DNA of 56,211 bases from Defluviibacillus sp043739385 (GCA_043739385.1 JAYUED010000040.1:1-56211), one strand, 5' to 3'; positions 42,705 to 51,556 are shown, counted from the first letter of the stretch. Numbers and translations are program-made. The notes: generated by a model not told the origin, from the letters alone.

Positions 42705-44038
42705 GTCCTGTCGCCATCATGGAGTCGCCAGCAGCGGCTTCGGATAAAGTGACGCAGCGCAATAAAGCGAACGCGGTAAACACCACTAAAACAGATAAAT
42801 CGGATCAGATGGATAAGGCGGATAACGCGGATAACGCGGATAAAATGGACAAATCCGAAAAATCCGCCGAATCGTCGCCCAATAGATTCATGGCCTTGCT
42901 GGCCGAGTTTGATATTCAAGAGCTTGATTCTTCCAGTCCCTTGACAGTAGCGGATGCCAAACTGTTGGCGGAGCAAGACGTGGCTGAGAAGAAAGTTGTT
43001 GATCCCACGGGGGGCTTGTTAGCAGGGCAACCGCCAGTACTGCCCGCGTTAGACCCATCTTCGCTGCTAGGGCAGATGCAAATTGGGTTGGCGGGTCATG
43101 CTGTGAACCCGAGCCTTATCTCAAAGTTGCCTGTGCAAAACGAACCACTTGCTCAAGGAAGCATTCAAGAGTCTCCCGGTGCCACACTGGCAAAGCGCGT
43201 GCCTAAATCGTCATCTACGGTTGTAGGTGACGGTCAGGCGGAGGTGACAAAGTCGACTGACATCTCTCAAACTGGGGTAGCTAATGCCAAGTTGGCATCA
43301 GTAGCCGAGAAGCAACCGCTGACGCAGAGCTTGCAAGCCACTTTGAACGCCACCATGGCAGTTGCTCAAAATGCAGTTTCGCGTGCCGAAAAATCGGCTG
43401 AAGGATCTACCGGGGGGAGTCCGACTGCCACTTTGGGTGAAAGTTTTCGGCAATTGGTGGGCATTGCGAAAAGCGATAAGCCTGCAGAAATTACCACCAG
43501 TATCAGCCATTCATCCACCACTGAGCGTACCCAGACAGCCTCTTTAGGAGGGTGGGATTTCTCAACTTCTACTGTTAACGCGAAAGCAATTTCCGATGGT
43601 GCAGGTGCCTCGCCTTCCTCCAGTGGATTCTCCTCAGAGGCGCAGGGCGCCAATCAAGTGGCGATGTGGGTGAGTCAAAACGTGCAATCGGCCGAACTTA
43701 AGCTCGATGCCCAGGGCGCTGACCCAGTAGAGGTCAGCATATCGCTCTCTGGTGGCGAGGCGCAGGTGCAGTTTCGTAGCGATGTGGCGGAAACGCGCGA
43801 TATGCTGAGCCGTGCGGTAGCCGATTTGGACAGTTCCCTACAGCGCGAAGGCTTAGTGTTATCCGGGGTTTCTGTTGGTACATCGGCACAGGGGCAGGAC
43901 AAGTCCAGTGAACCGGGAGAGAATGGTGCGGCTTCTCGACAGTTTGGCCAGCGTGCCAGAGACAATACGCCTGCTAATGCACTAAGGCTGAGCGTCGTGC
44001 CGCGTGCCTTGCAAGGTTCCGTAGACCTGTTTGTGTAG
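42689..44038 (+). CDS. fliK: flagellar hook-length control protein
   Basis: 449 residues. The C-terminal domain (about 310-400) shows the FliK core, ESLSGGEAQVQFRSDVAETRDMLSRAV-like, with a following Leu-rich stretch; the N-terminal two-thirds is Ala/Ser/Thr-rich ruler. A low-complexity DKADNADNADKMDKSEKS segment (about 35-60) is encoded by 9-base near-repeats and may vary in copy number. It sets hook length and switches FlhB specificity. It ends GSVDLFV, resembling the CheD tail, which may be chance. Confidence 0.9.
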   Translation: MAIELGPVAIMESPAAASDKVTQRNKANAVNTTKTDKSDQMDKADNADNADKMDKSEKSAESSPNRFMALLAEFDIQELDSSSPLTVADAKLLAEQDVAEKKVVDPTGGLLAGQPPVLPALDPSSLLGQMQIGLAGHAVNPSLISKLPVQNEPLAQGSIQESPGATLAKRVPKSSSTVVGDGQAEVTKSTDISQTGVANAKLASVAEKQPLTQSLQATLNATMAVAQNAVSRAEKSAEGSTGGSPTATLGESFRQLVGIAKSDKPAEITTSISHSSTTERTQTASLGGWDFSTSTVNAKAISDGAGASPSSSGFSSEAQGANQVAMWVSQNVQSAELKLDAQGADPVEVSISLSGGEAQVQFRSDVAETRDMLSRAVADLDSSLQREGLVLSGVSVGTSAQGQDKSSEPGENGAASRQFGQRARDNTPANALRLSVVPRALQGSVDLFV

Positions 44039-44167
44039 CTCGGGTGTGATGTTCTCGATATACGCTGGATGGTGAATAGCCTGTAATAACCTTGCTTTCT
44101 ATCCTTCATCGACTTATCAGAGAGATAAAGTCGCCAAATAATCGAATTCAGAGAATTTATTACCAAT

Positions 44168-44198
44168 GATCTGCTGAAGCCGATGTGCAAAGCAGATC
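44168..44198 (+). repeat. inverted repeat just upstream of fliL
   Basis: GATCTGCT (44168-44175) and AGCAGATC (44191-44198) are perfect 8-base arms with a 15-base loop, followed by GTTTT. It lies directly before the fliL ribosome binding site (AAGGA, about 44207), in the 179-base gap after fliK. It could be a terminator for the fliF-K message or a translation control hairpin for fliL. Confidence 0.5.
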
Positions 44199-44217
44199 GT
44201 TTTGACAAGGATCAAAC

Positions 44218-44811
44218 GTGTCTGATGCCCCTGCTGCCCCGGCCGAAGGTGCCAAGCCACCGAAAAGCAAAAAAATGATGATCATCGTACTGGCCGTCGT
44301 TGTATTGCTGGTTGGTGGTGGTGCCGGTGCTTTTTTCATGCTCAAACCAAAAGCCGAGATTGCGGAGGATGGCGCGCCCGCGCCCGCTGCGGCCCATGTC
44401 AAGCCCGGCCCGCCACCTACCTTTTTGCCGATGGACAGTTTGGTGGTGAACTTGTCTGATGCTGGTGGCGACCGCTTTGCGCAAATTGGCATTACGTTGG
44501 AAATCAGCGATACACACGCAGCCGATTTGGTAAAAGCCTTTATGCCTGCTATTCGCAGTGGTATTTTGATGGTGGTGTCACAGCGCACTACGCAAGAGCT
44601 GCTCCAGCGAGAGGGTAAAGAAAAATTAGCGCGTGATATTCGACGTGAGGTCTCCAAGCCCTTGGGCTTTGAGGTGGAAGAAGACGAAGCTGAGGCCGAA
44701 GCCGAAGCCGAAGAGCCGCCAGCGACCAAAAAAAGCAAGGCCAAGCCCAAAACTGCTGCTGTACATAATCCGATAGAGCGTGTGTTGTTCTCGAGTTTTA
44801 TCGTGCAATGA
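44218..44811 (+). CDS. fliL: basal-body associated membrane protein
   Basis: 197 residues starting with a GTG at 44218; AAGGA lies about seven bases before it. One membrane helix (KKMMIIVLAVVVLLVGGGAGAFFML) is followed by a periplasmic domain with FLPMDSLVVNLSDAGGDRFAQIGITLEI. FliL surrounds the stator and supports torque. A long Glu/Ala-rich and Lys-rich insertion (about 160-182, EAEAEAEEPPATKKSKAK) near the C-terminus is longer than in enterics. Confidence 0.93.
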   Translation: MSDAPAAPAEGAKPPKSKKMMIIVLAVVVLLVGGGAGAFFMLKPKAEIAEDGAPAPAAAHVKPGPPPTFLPMDSLVVNLSDAGGDRFAQIGITLEISDTHAADLVKAFMPAIRSGILMVVSQRTTQELLQREGKEKLARDIRREVSKPLGFEVEEDEAEAEAEAEEPPATKKSKAKPKTAAVHNPIERVLFSSFIVQ

Positions 44812-44870
44812 TGAAACTCGACTATCCATCCCATAACGATCCCTATGACGACATTCTTTAAGGCCACACT

Positions 44871-45854
44871 ATGAGTGAATCCTTTTTGTCGCAAGAAGAA
44901 GTTGATGCGCTGCTAGAAGGCGTGACGGGCGAGAGTCAGTCGTACAAAGCAGACGCTGTTGACAGTTCAGGTGTGCGTAGCTATGACATTTCTAGCCAAG
45001 AGCGCATTGTGCGAGGTCGGATGCCCACGATGGAGATCGTGAACGAGAGGTTTTCGCGTAACTTTCGAGTCGGGCTTTTTAACTTTATACGTCGCAGCCC
45101 GGAAATCTCGATTGGCCCTGTTTCTGTGCAGAAGTACAGCGCGTTCCTGCGCGAATTAGCTGTACCCACCAACTTCAACATTGTGGCTGTTCGCCCCCTG
45201 CGTGGGAACGGTCTGATTGTGTGCGAGCCTACGCTGGTGTTTGGCATTATTGATACGCTCTACGGCGGTGCTGGCAAGTACCACACGCGTATTGAGGGGC
45301 GCGATTTTTCACTCACCGAGCAGCGGGTAATTAACCGCTTGGTGGATGTGATTCGTACTGAGTACGAGAAAGCCTGGAAGGGTATTTACCCCATCCAGCT
45401 GGACTACCTGCGCTCCGAAATGCAGCCTCAGTTTGCCAATATCGCTACCCCTAGCGAAATTGTGGTGGCGACCAGCTTTCACCTAGAGATTGGTGAAATT
45501 TCGGGTTCAGTGCATTTTTGTATCCCCTATGCCACGTTGGAGCCGATACGCGATGTGCTGTATTCGACCACCCAGGGAGACTCCATGGAGGTGGATCGCC
45601 GCTGGATCAACGTGCTTACACAGGAAATCCAGTCCGCTGAAGTGACACTGGTGGCTGAACTTGCCCGCGCAGACACCACGATTGAGCAGCTGCTTGCTAT
45701 GCGCCCTGGGGACTTTATTGAACTCGAGCGTGAGCCACGTATCAAGGCGTCCATTGATGGTATTCCCGTTTTTGAATGCCAGTACGGTACGCACAATTCG
45801 AAGTATGCGATCAAAGTAGACCGAAAACTACTGACCCACGAATCGAAAATCTAA
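44871..45854 (+). CDS. fliM: flagellar motor switch protein, CheY-P binding
   Basis: 327 residues. The N-terminal FLSQEEVDALLEGVTG is the CheY-P binding motif. The central part contains MPTMEIVNERFSRNFRVGLFNFIRRSPEIS and the C-terminal part resembles FliN. FliM forms the switch C-ring with FliG and FliN. It follows fliL by 59 bases. Confidence 0.97.
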   Translation: MSESFLSQEEVDALLEGVTGESQSYKADAVDSSGVRSYDISSQERIVRGRMPTMEIVNERFSRNFRVGLFNFIRRSPEISIGPVSVQKYSAFLRELAVPTNFNIVAVRPLRGNGLIVCEPTLVFGIIDTLYGGAGKYHTRIEGRDFSLTEQRVINRLVDVIRTEYEKAWKGIYPIQLDYLRSEMQPQFANIATPSEIVVATSFHLEIGEISGSVHFCIPYATLEPIRDVLYSTTQGDSMEVDRRWINVLTQEIQSAEVTLVAELARADTTIEQLLAMRPGDFIELEREPRIKASIDGIPVFECQYGTHNSKYAIKVDRKLLTHESKI

Positions 45855-45889
45855 GCAATATTCAACATTATTTGAACTGAGGAATAGCC

Positions 45890-46309
45890 ATGGCAACCGA
45901 CGGTATGGACAGCAGCGAAATCGACGAACTTAGCGGCTGGGCTGAGGCGCTGGAAGAACAAAAAAAGGCCGACCCCACTGACGTACAGGGCGGCCCCCTG
46001 TCTGGCAATGGCGGAGGCTTCAGCGCTGGTGGTAGCGGCACAGTGAACGACATCAACATGGTGTTAGACATTCCTGTACAGCTCTCCGTGGAACTGGGGC
46101 GTACCAAAGTGCCGATCAAGTACATCCTGCAACTGGGTCAAGGCTCAGTCGTGGAATTGGATGCCATGGCGGGTGAGCCTATGGATGTGCTGGTGAATGG
46201 CTATCTGATTGCACAAGGTGAGGTCGTGGTAGTGAATGAGAAGTTTGGTATTCGCCTCACCGATGTAGTGACGCCGTCTGAACGCCTGAAGCGCGTGAGC
46301 CGAGGCTGA
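45890..46309 (+). CDS. fliN: flagellar motor switch protein
   Basis: 139 residues. An acidic, Gly-rich N-terminal extension (about 1-50) precedes the SpoA-type domain with MVLDIPVQLSVELGRTKVPIKYILQLGQGSVVELD and VNEKFGIRLTDVVTPSERLKR. FliN builds the lower C-ring and also binds FliH during export. Located 35 bases after fliM. Confidence 0.97.
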   Translation: MATDGMDSSEIDELSGWAEALEEQKKADPTDVQGGPLSGNGGGFSAGGSGTVNDINMVLDIPVQLSVELGRTKVPIKYILQLGQGSVVELDAMAGEPMDVLVNGYLIAQGEVVVVNEKFGIRLTDVVTPSERLKRVSRG

Positions 46310-46351
46310 CGCATCAATCCAGGTCTGTATCCCGCTGGGTAAGATTCGTGT

Positions 46352-46717
46352 ATGAACTTCACTTCTTTTTGGCTGCTGTCTTTTATCGCTGTACTGTGTG
46401 CTTTGCCCTGGTTGATCAAATGGGTGCAGCGACGCACTGGCCGTGGTTTGGGTGCGAAAGAAAACACCACCACATTGGTTTCAATGCTCGCCTTGGGGCC
46501 TGCACAACGCGTAATGACTATTGAAGTCGGTCCTGAACACGCGCGCACGCAGCTGGTATTGGGTGTGTCGGCACAGTCCATTACCTGCTTGCATGCGATG
46601 GCGGTATTGCCTCTAATGCCACAAGCTACGCCACAAACTATGCCGTTAACGTCTACGTCAACATCTGTCTCAACGCCCTCTTTTGCTGCGGAATTACAGG
46701 AACTAAAGGGTGCTTAG
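46352..46717 (+). CDS. fliO: flagellar export assembly protein
   Basis: 121 residues. One N-terminal membrane helix (FWLLSFIAVLCALPWLIKWV) is followed by a small cytoplasmic part (ALGPAQRVMTIEVG, LVLGVSAQSITCLHAM), the FliO domain. FliO supports FliP assembly. It overlaps fliP by 8 bases. The Thr/Ser-rich tail is variable. The position between fliN and fliP supports the call. Confidence 0.88.
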   Translation: MNFTSFWLLSFIAVLCALPWLIKWVQRRTGRGLGAKENTTTLVSMLALGPAQRVMTIEVGPEHARTQLVLGVSAQSITCLHAMAVLPLMPQATPQTMPLTSTSTSVSTPSFAAELQELKGA

Positions 46718-47480
46718 TACGCGTCAATGTACCGTGGGTATGGCTGTACTCGCCCTGTTGTTGGCGGGGACGACTCCCGCCATGGCGCAAGCGGCAAATC
46801 AGGCCTCTGCACAATTGCCCTTGCTGATTGGCAGCGGCGCGGGGGGCACCAGCTTTTCAGTGCCTATCCAAACCCTGCTGTTTTTCACGTCGCTCTCATT
46901 TTTGCCAGCCATGTTGCTGATGATGACGGGATTCACCCGCATCGTCATCGTGCTGTCGTTGGTGCGTCAGGCGCTGGGTACCCAGTCTGCCCCGCCCAAC
47001 CAGGTTATCGTGGGTTTGTCGCTGTTCCTGACCTTTTTCGTGATGGGGCCTACGCTCGACAAGGTGTACCAAGACGCTTACCTGCCGTATTCCAATGGCA
47101 CCGCCACATTTGAGCAGTCCCTGGACAAAGCAGAGGCCCCCATGCGTCAGTTCATGCTCAAGCAAACCCGCCAATCTGATTTGTCGCTGTTCGCCAAACT
47201 CGCCAAGCTGGATTCCAATGTCAAAGGTGAAGCAGCGCCCATGCGGGTGCTGGTACCGGCGTTCGTTACCAGCGAACTGAAGTCAGCTTTTCAAATTGGA
47301 TTCATGATTTTCATCCCGTTTTTGGTAATCGACATTGTTGTAGCGAGCGTACTCATGTCGCTTGGCATGATGATGCTTTCACCTGTGCTGGTCGCCTTAC
47401 CCTTCAAGCTGATGCTGTTCGTATTGGCTGATGGATGGAATATTTTGATTGGCTCGCTTGCCGCCAGCTTTGTGCAGTAA
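46710..47480 (+). CDS. fliP: flagellar export gate protein
   Basis: 256 residues from a GTG at 46710; an ATG ten codons on (46740) is an alternative. An N-terminal signal peptide ends near AMAQA. MMTGFTRIVIVLSLVRQALGTQSAPPNQVIVGLSLFLTFFVMGP is the diagnostic FliP segment, and APMRVLVPAFVTSELKSAFQIGFMIFIPFLVIDIVVAS completes it. It forms the export channel with FliQ and FliR. Confidence 0.96.
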   Translation: MLSTRQCTVGMAVLALLLAGTTPAMAQAANQASAQLPLLIGSGAGGTSFSVPIQTLLFFTSLSFLPAMLLMMTGFTRIVIVLSLVRQALGTQSAPPNQVIVGLSLFLTFFVMGPTLDKVYQDAYLPYSNGTATFEQSLDKAEAPMRQFMLKQTRQSDLSLFAKLAKLDSNVKGEAAPMRVLVPAFVTSELKSAFQIGFMIFIPFLVIDIVVASVLMSLGMMMLSPVLVALPFKLMLFVLADGWNILIGSLAASFVQ

Positions 47481-47522
47481 GCGCATAAGTGCCAAGCCTT
47501 TTCCACATGCAATGAAAGCCCT

Positions 47523-47792
47523 ATGAATCCCCAAACTGTACTGACCATGGGTCAAGAAGCGTTGGTGCTGCTGCTGATGGTGTCTGCCCCCGTGTTGGGT
47601 ACGGTGTTGATAGTAGGGCTGCTGATTAGCCTGTTCCAGGCCGTCACACAAATTAACGAGGCCACGCTGTCGTTTGTACCTAAACTGATTGCGGCTATAG
47701 CAGTGTTTGCCATCTCTGGGCCGTGGATGCTGGCTACGATGGTTGACTATATTCGTCGCATGATCGGCAACATCCCTTCAATGGTGTCGTGA
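47523..47792 (+). CDS. fliQ: flagellar export gate protein
   Basis: 89 residues with two membrane helices and LVGLLISLFQAVTQINEATLSFVPK-like sequence (LISLFQAVTQINEATLSFVP), which is unmistakable for FliQ. It packs around the FliP-FliR channel. Located 42 bases after fliP and 32 bases before fliR. Confidence 0.96.
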   Translation: MNPQTVLTMGQEALVLLLMVSAPVLGTVLIVGLLISLFQAVTQINEATLSFVPKLIAAIAVFAISGPWMLATMVDYIRRMIGNIPSMVS

Positions 47793-47824
47793 GATATATC
47801 AACAGTGCGTTCTGATCGCACCCC

Positions 47825-48592
47825 ATGATTTCGATTACTGAGGCGCAACTTACCGCCTGGATAGCTCCCATCTTCTGGCCTTTTCTTCGCATGTTGGGGA
47901 TGTTTGGCGCATCCCCCGTCTTGTCGGCACGTGCTATTCCCACCCGTACCAAAATTGGTCTTGCTTTCTTTATCGCCTTGGCTGCACAAGCCAGTCTGAC
48001 CAATCAGCCTGTTGTCAGTTTGAACGACCCCAGCACTCTGGGAACAGCGGTACATGAAGTGCTGATTGGCTTGGCCATTGGCTTTGCGGTGCGGTTGGTG
48101 TTTGCTTCAGTCGAGCTGGCTGGTGAACTGATGGGGTTGCAAATGGGGTTGAATTTTGCGATGTTTTTTAATGCAATGACCAACAGCCAAGCCAGCGCCG
48201 TATCGCGTTTTTTTGGCAATATGGCGATTTTGTTGTTTGTGGTGTCCAACGGCCATCTCATGGTGATGATGGCTGTTATCAAAAGCTACGACGCTTTTCC
48301 CGTGAACCACGGTATTTTGAAAACCTACGGCCAACTCAAGCTCTACACCATGGGAGCGGATCTGTTTGCCACGGCCTTGTGGATTTCACTGCCATTGGTG
48401 GGCATGCTGCTGATGGTTAATCTCACGCTGGGTATTGTCTCGCGCATCGCCCCGCAAATAAATATCTACGCTGTGGGATTTCCCGTCATTTTGACGGTGG
48501 GCTTGATGGGGATCGCCGCTGGTCTGCCCCTGCTGGACGCGCCCATGATGTCGTTGATGATGCGTACGATGGCGTTATTTTCCGGGGCGTGA
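47825..48592 (+). CDS. fliR: flagellar export gate protein
   Basis: 255 residues with about six membrane helices. FLRMLGMFGASPVLSARAIPTRTKIGLAFFIA and LGIVSRIAPQINIYAVGFPVILTVGL identify FliR. It completes the export channel with FliP and FliQ. It is the last gene of the fli operon, convergent with an inverted response regulator 44 bases on; no clear terminator hairpin is visible there. Confidence 0.96.
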   Translation: MISITEAQLTAWIAPIFWPFLRMLGMFGASPVLSARAIPTRTKIGLAFFIALAAQASLTNQPVVSLNDPSTLGTAVHEVLIGLAIGFAVRLVFASVELAGELMGLQMGLNFAMFFNAMTNSQASAVSRFFGNMAILLFVVSNGHLMVMMAVIKSYDAFPVNHGILKTYGQLKLYTMGADLFATALWISLPLVGMLLMVNLTLGIVSRIAPQINIYAVGFPVILTVGLMGIAAGLPLLDAPMMSLMMRTMALFSGA

Positions 48593-48636
48593 GGTTGTTT
48601 GCCTCTCCTGCCTCCCTACCTCTTTTTACCCGCTCT

Positions 48637-49266
48637 TTAAACCAAGCTATTGCGAATCGCGTAGACCGTTAATTCGGCGTTATTGGTTAAATTTAGCTTC
48701 TCTAACGCTCTCGCACGGTAGACACTGACGGTTTTGGGGCTGAGCATCAGCTCTTCAGCAATGTCCGAGAGCCGCTTGCCCGAGGCTATTTTCAGCACGG
48801 TTTGTAGCTCGCGCTCCGACAGTGCGTCATGCAGCAATTCGGATTTAGGTGCCGACAGGCTTTCCACCAGCATTTGTGCCACGTCAGCGGTTACGTACTT
48901 GCGCCCTTGGGCGACGGTACGCACTGCAGTGACCAGTTCACTGGGGTCACCCGCCTTACTCACATAGCCCTGCGCACCAGCGCGCAGGCATCGAATCGCG
49001 TACTGGTCTTCAGGGTGCATGGAGACGATCAGCACTTTAATGGGGGAGTCACTGTCACGCAGACTGGCCAACACTTCCAGGCCATCGCGGCCCGGCATGT
49101 TCAAGTCCAACACCAGTACATCGCAGGAGACTTTGCGCAACAGTTCGCGCACTTCAGCGTAGCCGCTGGCTTCGCCGGTGACTTTCACGTCTACAGCTTC
49201 TGAAAGGGTGTCGCGTATGCCGCGCCGAACGACGGCGTGGTCATCGCATAAGACGACATGGATCAT
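48637..49266 (-). CDS. NarL/FixJ-family response regulator
   Basis: 209 residues from the ATG at 49266, which gives MIHVVLCDDHAVVRRG; a GTG at 49317 that overlaps the kinase stop is an alternative. The receiver has Asp8-Asp9, phosphoacceptor Asp54 (LVLDLNMPGRDG) and VSKAGDP lysine region. The C-terminal LuxR-type helix-turn-helix (about 145-205) shows LSERELQTVLKIASGKRLSDIAEELMLSPKTVSVYRARALEKL. It pairs with the upstream kinase. Target unknown. Located between fli and che operons on the opposite strand, so a motility role is plausible. Confidence 0.92.
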   Translation of the reverse strand: MIHVVLCDDHAVVRRGIRDTLSEAVDVKVTGEASGYAEVRELLRKVSCDVLVLDLNMPGRDGLEVLASLRDSDSPIKVLIVSMHPEDQYAIRCLRAGAQGYVSKAGDPSELVTAVRTVAQGRKYVTADVAQMLVESLSAPKSELLHDALSERELQTVLKIASGKRLSDIAEELMLSPKTVSVYRARALEKLNLTNNAELTVYAIRNSLV

Positions 49267-49303
49267 GCGGGGGCCTATTATTGTTGTCGGTTGGCAATGG
49301 AGT

Positions 49304-50428
49304 CTAGGTGATGGCACTTATGACATCACCCATGACAGCACCCGTGAGGGGAACGCTTAAGATAACTGATGTACCCGCTCCGGGTCGACTGCTCACGTCC
49401 AGCCAGCCCTCAACAGTTTTGGCGCGCTCGTGCAGGCCGCGAATGCCAAATGCCTTGGGCTTCTCTAGCTCAGGTTTTGAGAGTCCGACCCCATTGTCGG
49501 TAATCTCTAAGGTCAGCACACCTTCCGCATCTGATAGCTCAATTTTGACTTCGCTGGCTTGGGCATATTTTGAGATGTTGGTTAGCGCTTCTTGGGTGGT
49601 GCGGTAGGCGACAAGTTGCACCTCTTTGCTGACCGTAATGGCTTCACGTGATACTTGGGTCTGAGTGCGCACACCAGTGCGTCGCTCAAAATCGCTGGCC
49701 AGCCATTGCACTGCGGCCAGCAGGCCCTGGTCGAGTATGGCTGGGCGGAGATTGAGCATGATGCGCTGGCTGGCACCAATGGCATGCTGCAGCATTTCGG
49801 TGGCAGCTCGCACATGGGCGAGGACGGTGGCTTCAGTGCTGTGCCGTTCTACCCAGGCCAGATCAAATCGCACGGCGGCCAATGATCCGCCAATATCGTC
49901 ATGTACCTCCCGCGCAATGGCGGTGCGTTCTTGTTCGATGCTGGACTGCAAATATTCAGTTAACTCGGCTAAACGGCGTTCTGACGCGGCCAGTTCTTTG
50001 TCCGCTCGCGCTTTAGCGCGGCGAGATTCATGCACTTCGACCGCTCGGGTGATGACATGGTCTAGTTTGCCCATGCTGTCTTTGAGCAGGTAGTCGCTGA
50101 TGCCACGCTTTACGGCATCGACGGCAGCAGGCTCACCAATAGCCCCAGACAAAATGATGAAAGGAGGAGGGGTGCCCGTGCTGCTTTGCGCTAGCAGTGC
50201 AGTCCAAGCGTCAATAGCGGTAAATCCGGGAAGGCGGAAATCCGCCAAAATCACGTCGATGGGCTCGCTGCGGGCATGAATTAAAAACTCAGGCAGCGTC
50301 TCAACCCGATGGAGTGTGTAAGCGACATCGCTTTTTTGTAAGACGAACTTGACCAGTTCATGGTCAATTGGCGAGTCTTCAAGATGCAAAATGCGTCGTA
50401 CAAGGCTTTTGTGGGCATCGGATCTCAT
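49304..50428 (-). CDS. histidine kinase with N-terminal receiver domain
   Basis: 374 residues from the ATG at 50428 (a TTG at 50446 is an alternative). Residues about 10-130 form a receiver with Asp63 (LADFRLPG) and Lys116 (SDYLLKD). A short coiled coil (about 140-168) leads to a HisKA_3 domain with phosphoacceptor His176 (AREVHDDIGGSLAAVRF) and an HATPase domain with ITDNGVGL and GIRGLHERA. It lacks membrane segments, so it is cytoplasmic and signals to the adjacent NarL-type regulator. Input is another kinase or phosphodonor, not seen here. Divergent from the che operon across a perfect palindrome. Confidence 0.9.
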   Translation of the reverse strand: MRSDAHKSLVRRILHLEDSPIDHELVKFVLQKSDVAYTLHRVETLPEFLIHARSEPIDVILADFRLPGFTAIDAWTALLAQSSTGTPPPFIILSGAIGEPAAVDAVKRGISDYLLKDSMGKLDHVITRAVEVHESRRAKARADKELAASERRLAELTEYLQSSIEQERTAIAREVHDDIGGSLAAVRFDLAWVERHSTEATVLAHVRAATEMLQHAIGASQRIMLNLRPAILDQGLLAAVQWLASDFERRTGVRTQTQVSREAITVSKEVQLVAYRTTQEALTNISKYAQASEVKIELSDAEGVLTLEITDNGVGLSKPELEKPKAFGIRGLHERAKTVEGWLDVSSRPGAGTSVILSVPLTGAVMGDVISAIT

Positions 50429-50597
50429 CAGGACGCCTGCAAGCAATGATCTTGCCTAGGTGTCACCGGTATCACTCGTATTAGTCTTCTAAGGATGAGG
50501 GTCACTGAAATTGCACGTTTAGAAATTGAAGGGAGTGAAGTATTCTTCACCAGTGTGTTGCTTTTCATTGCGTCAAGCGACCCTAACGTCTTATAAA

Positions 50598-50618
50598 TTC
50601 TATGCGCTGCGCATAGAA
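50598..50618. promoter_or_regulatory. perfect palindrome between the kinase gene and the che operon
   Basis: TTCTATGCG (50598-50606), CTG, then CGCATAGAA (50610-50618), nine exact base pairs each side. It is in the divergent gap, about 52 bases before the CheZ-like gene. A site like this fits a dimeric regulator, and the neighbouring NarL-type regulator is one candidate. Function is inferred. Confidence 0.55.
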
Positions 50619-50669
50619 AGATTCCGCAAATTTTGTGCAGTGGCCGATAGATGGGGCAATTCGAACACC

Positions 50670-51131
50670 ATGCAATCAACCGTTTCACAACCTTACTCTC
50701 CTACCGTCCAGATTCCGGTGATGACAGTTGCCGAGCTTCAAGACAGCTTGATGATCGTGATGAACGATCTTGAGCGTCTTGAGGGGCTGGTGAGCCATGC
50801 GGCCACTAACTTGCTGAGTCGCTTTAGCGCTGCTAATGCGGGCATTCACCATAGCCTCGCAGAGGCAGGGTTGAATGCGAGCAGTACCCACAGCCTAAAT
50901 GATGTTCGACGTACTTTGCAAGCCGCTGTGACGGAGCTTCAATTTCAAGACATGGCCTCCCAGCTGATAGTTCACACCACTAAGGTGTTGAAAGGCTGTG
51001 CTGACCGTTTAGCCGCTGAAGCGATGGAGCAGGATGATGACGAGGGGCCAGCTGTTATTCAGGCGATTCCCGACCGACCCAATCCCGTGACGCAAGATGA
51101 GATGGACGCTGGATCTATTGAGCTTTTTTGA
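50670..51131 (+). CDS. CheZ-like protein heading the che operon
   Basis: 153 residues from the ATG at 50670; a longer frame upstream runs through the palindrome and is unlikely. Helical, with TLQAAVTELQFQDMASQLIVHTTKVL near 82-107. Its Asp94 and Gln98 in FQDMASQL occupy the positions of CheZ Asp143 and Gln147 (FQDLTGQ in E. coli). It lacks the CheZ C-terminal VDDLLxSLGF tail and instead ends DAGSIELF. A CheY-P phosphatase for the CheY2 encoded 62 bases downstream is plausible. I do not recognise a named family. Confidence 0.6.
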   Translation: MQSTVSQPYSPTVQIPVMTVAELQDSLMIVMNDLERLEGLVSHAATNLLSRFSAANAGIHHSLAEAGLNASSTHSLNDVRRTLQAAVTELQFQDMASQLIVHTTKVLKGCADRLAAEAMEQDDDEGPAVIQAIPDRPNPVTQDEMDAGSIELF

Positions 51132-51193
51132 TACGTTGGCTGGGTCGCGTTTAATGCGCAATCTGTAAATTAATTATTAAGTTGGAGTTTCGT

Positions 51194-51556
51194 ATGTATT
51201 CAATCCTCGCCGTTGATGATTCTGCATCTATGCGAAAGATGGTCTCGTTCACGCTGACTGGTGCGGGATACAACGTCATCGAAGCTGTGGATGGTCAAGA
51301 TGGGTATGAAAAAGCCCAGTCCCACGCGATTGACTTGGTACTAACCGACCAAAACATGCCCCGGCTCGATGGCCTAGGTTTAACACGTAAATTGCGTGAG
51401 AACACGCAATTTAAAACAATCCCCATTTTGATATTGACCACCGAATCCAGTGACCAGATGAAGCAGGCCGGTCGTGCTGCAGGCGCTACTGGTTGGTTGG
51501 TCAAACCGTTTGACCCGAATAAGCTGCTTGAAGTGATTCAAAAGGTCATTCGCTAA
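51194..51556 (+). CDS. cheY2: second CheY-type response regulator
   Basis: 120 residues from the ATG at 51194, with GGAG six bases upstream. Receiver with Asp8-Asp9, phosphoacceptor Asp52 (LVLTDQNMPRLDG), Thr in LTTESS and Lys104. It is closer in pattern to CheY proteins that accompany CheA operons and can act as a phosphate sink than to the motor-binding CheY at 26971-27357. It lies 45 bases ahead of cheA. Confidence 0.9.
   Translation: MYSILAVDDSASMRKMVSFTLTGAGYNVIEAVDGQDGYEKAQSHAIDLVLTDQNMPRLDGLGLTRKLRENTQFKTIPILILTTESSDQMKQAGRAAGATGWLVKPFDPNKLLEVIQKVIR

Noticed and set aside
44085..44217. Late promoter candidate before fliL (GCCGATGT near 44179)
   Set aside because: The -35 region matches poorly and the motif lies inside the loop of the inverted repeat.
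50643..50650. GCCGATAG, a near-perfect FliA -10 box before the CheZ-like gene
   Set aside because: No -35 match at the correct distance; kept only as a remark, since a late che promoter would be expected here.
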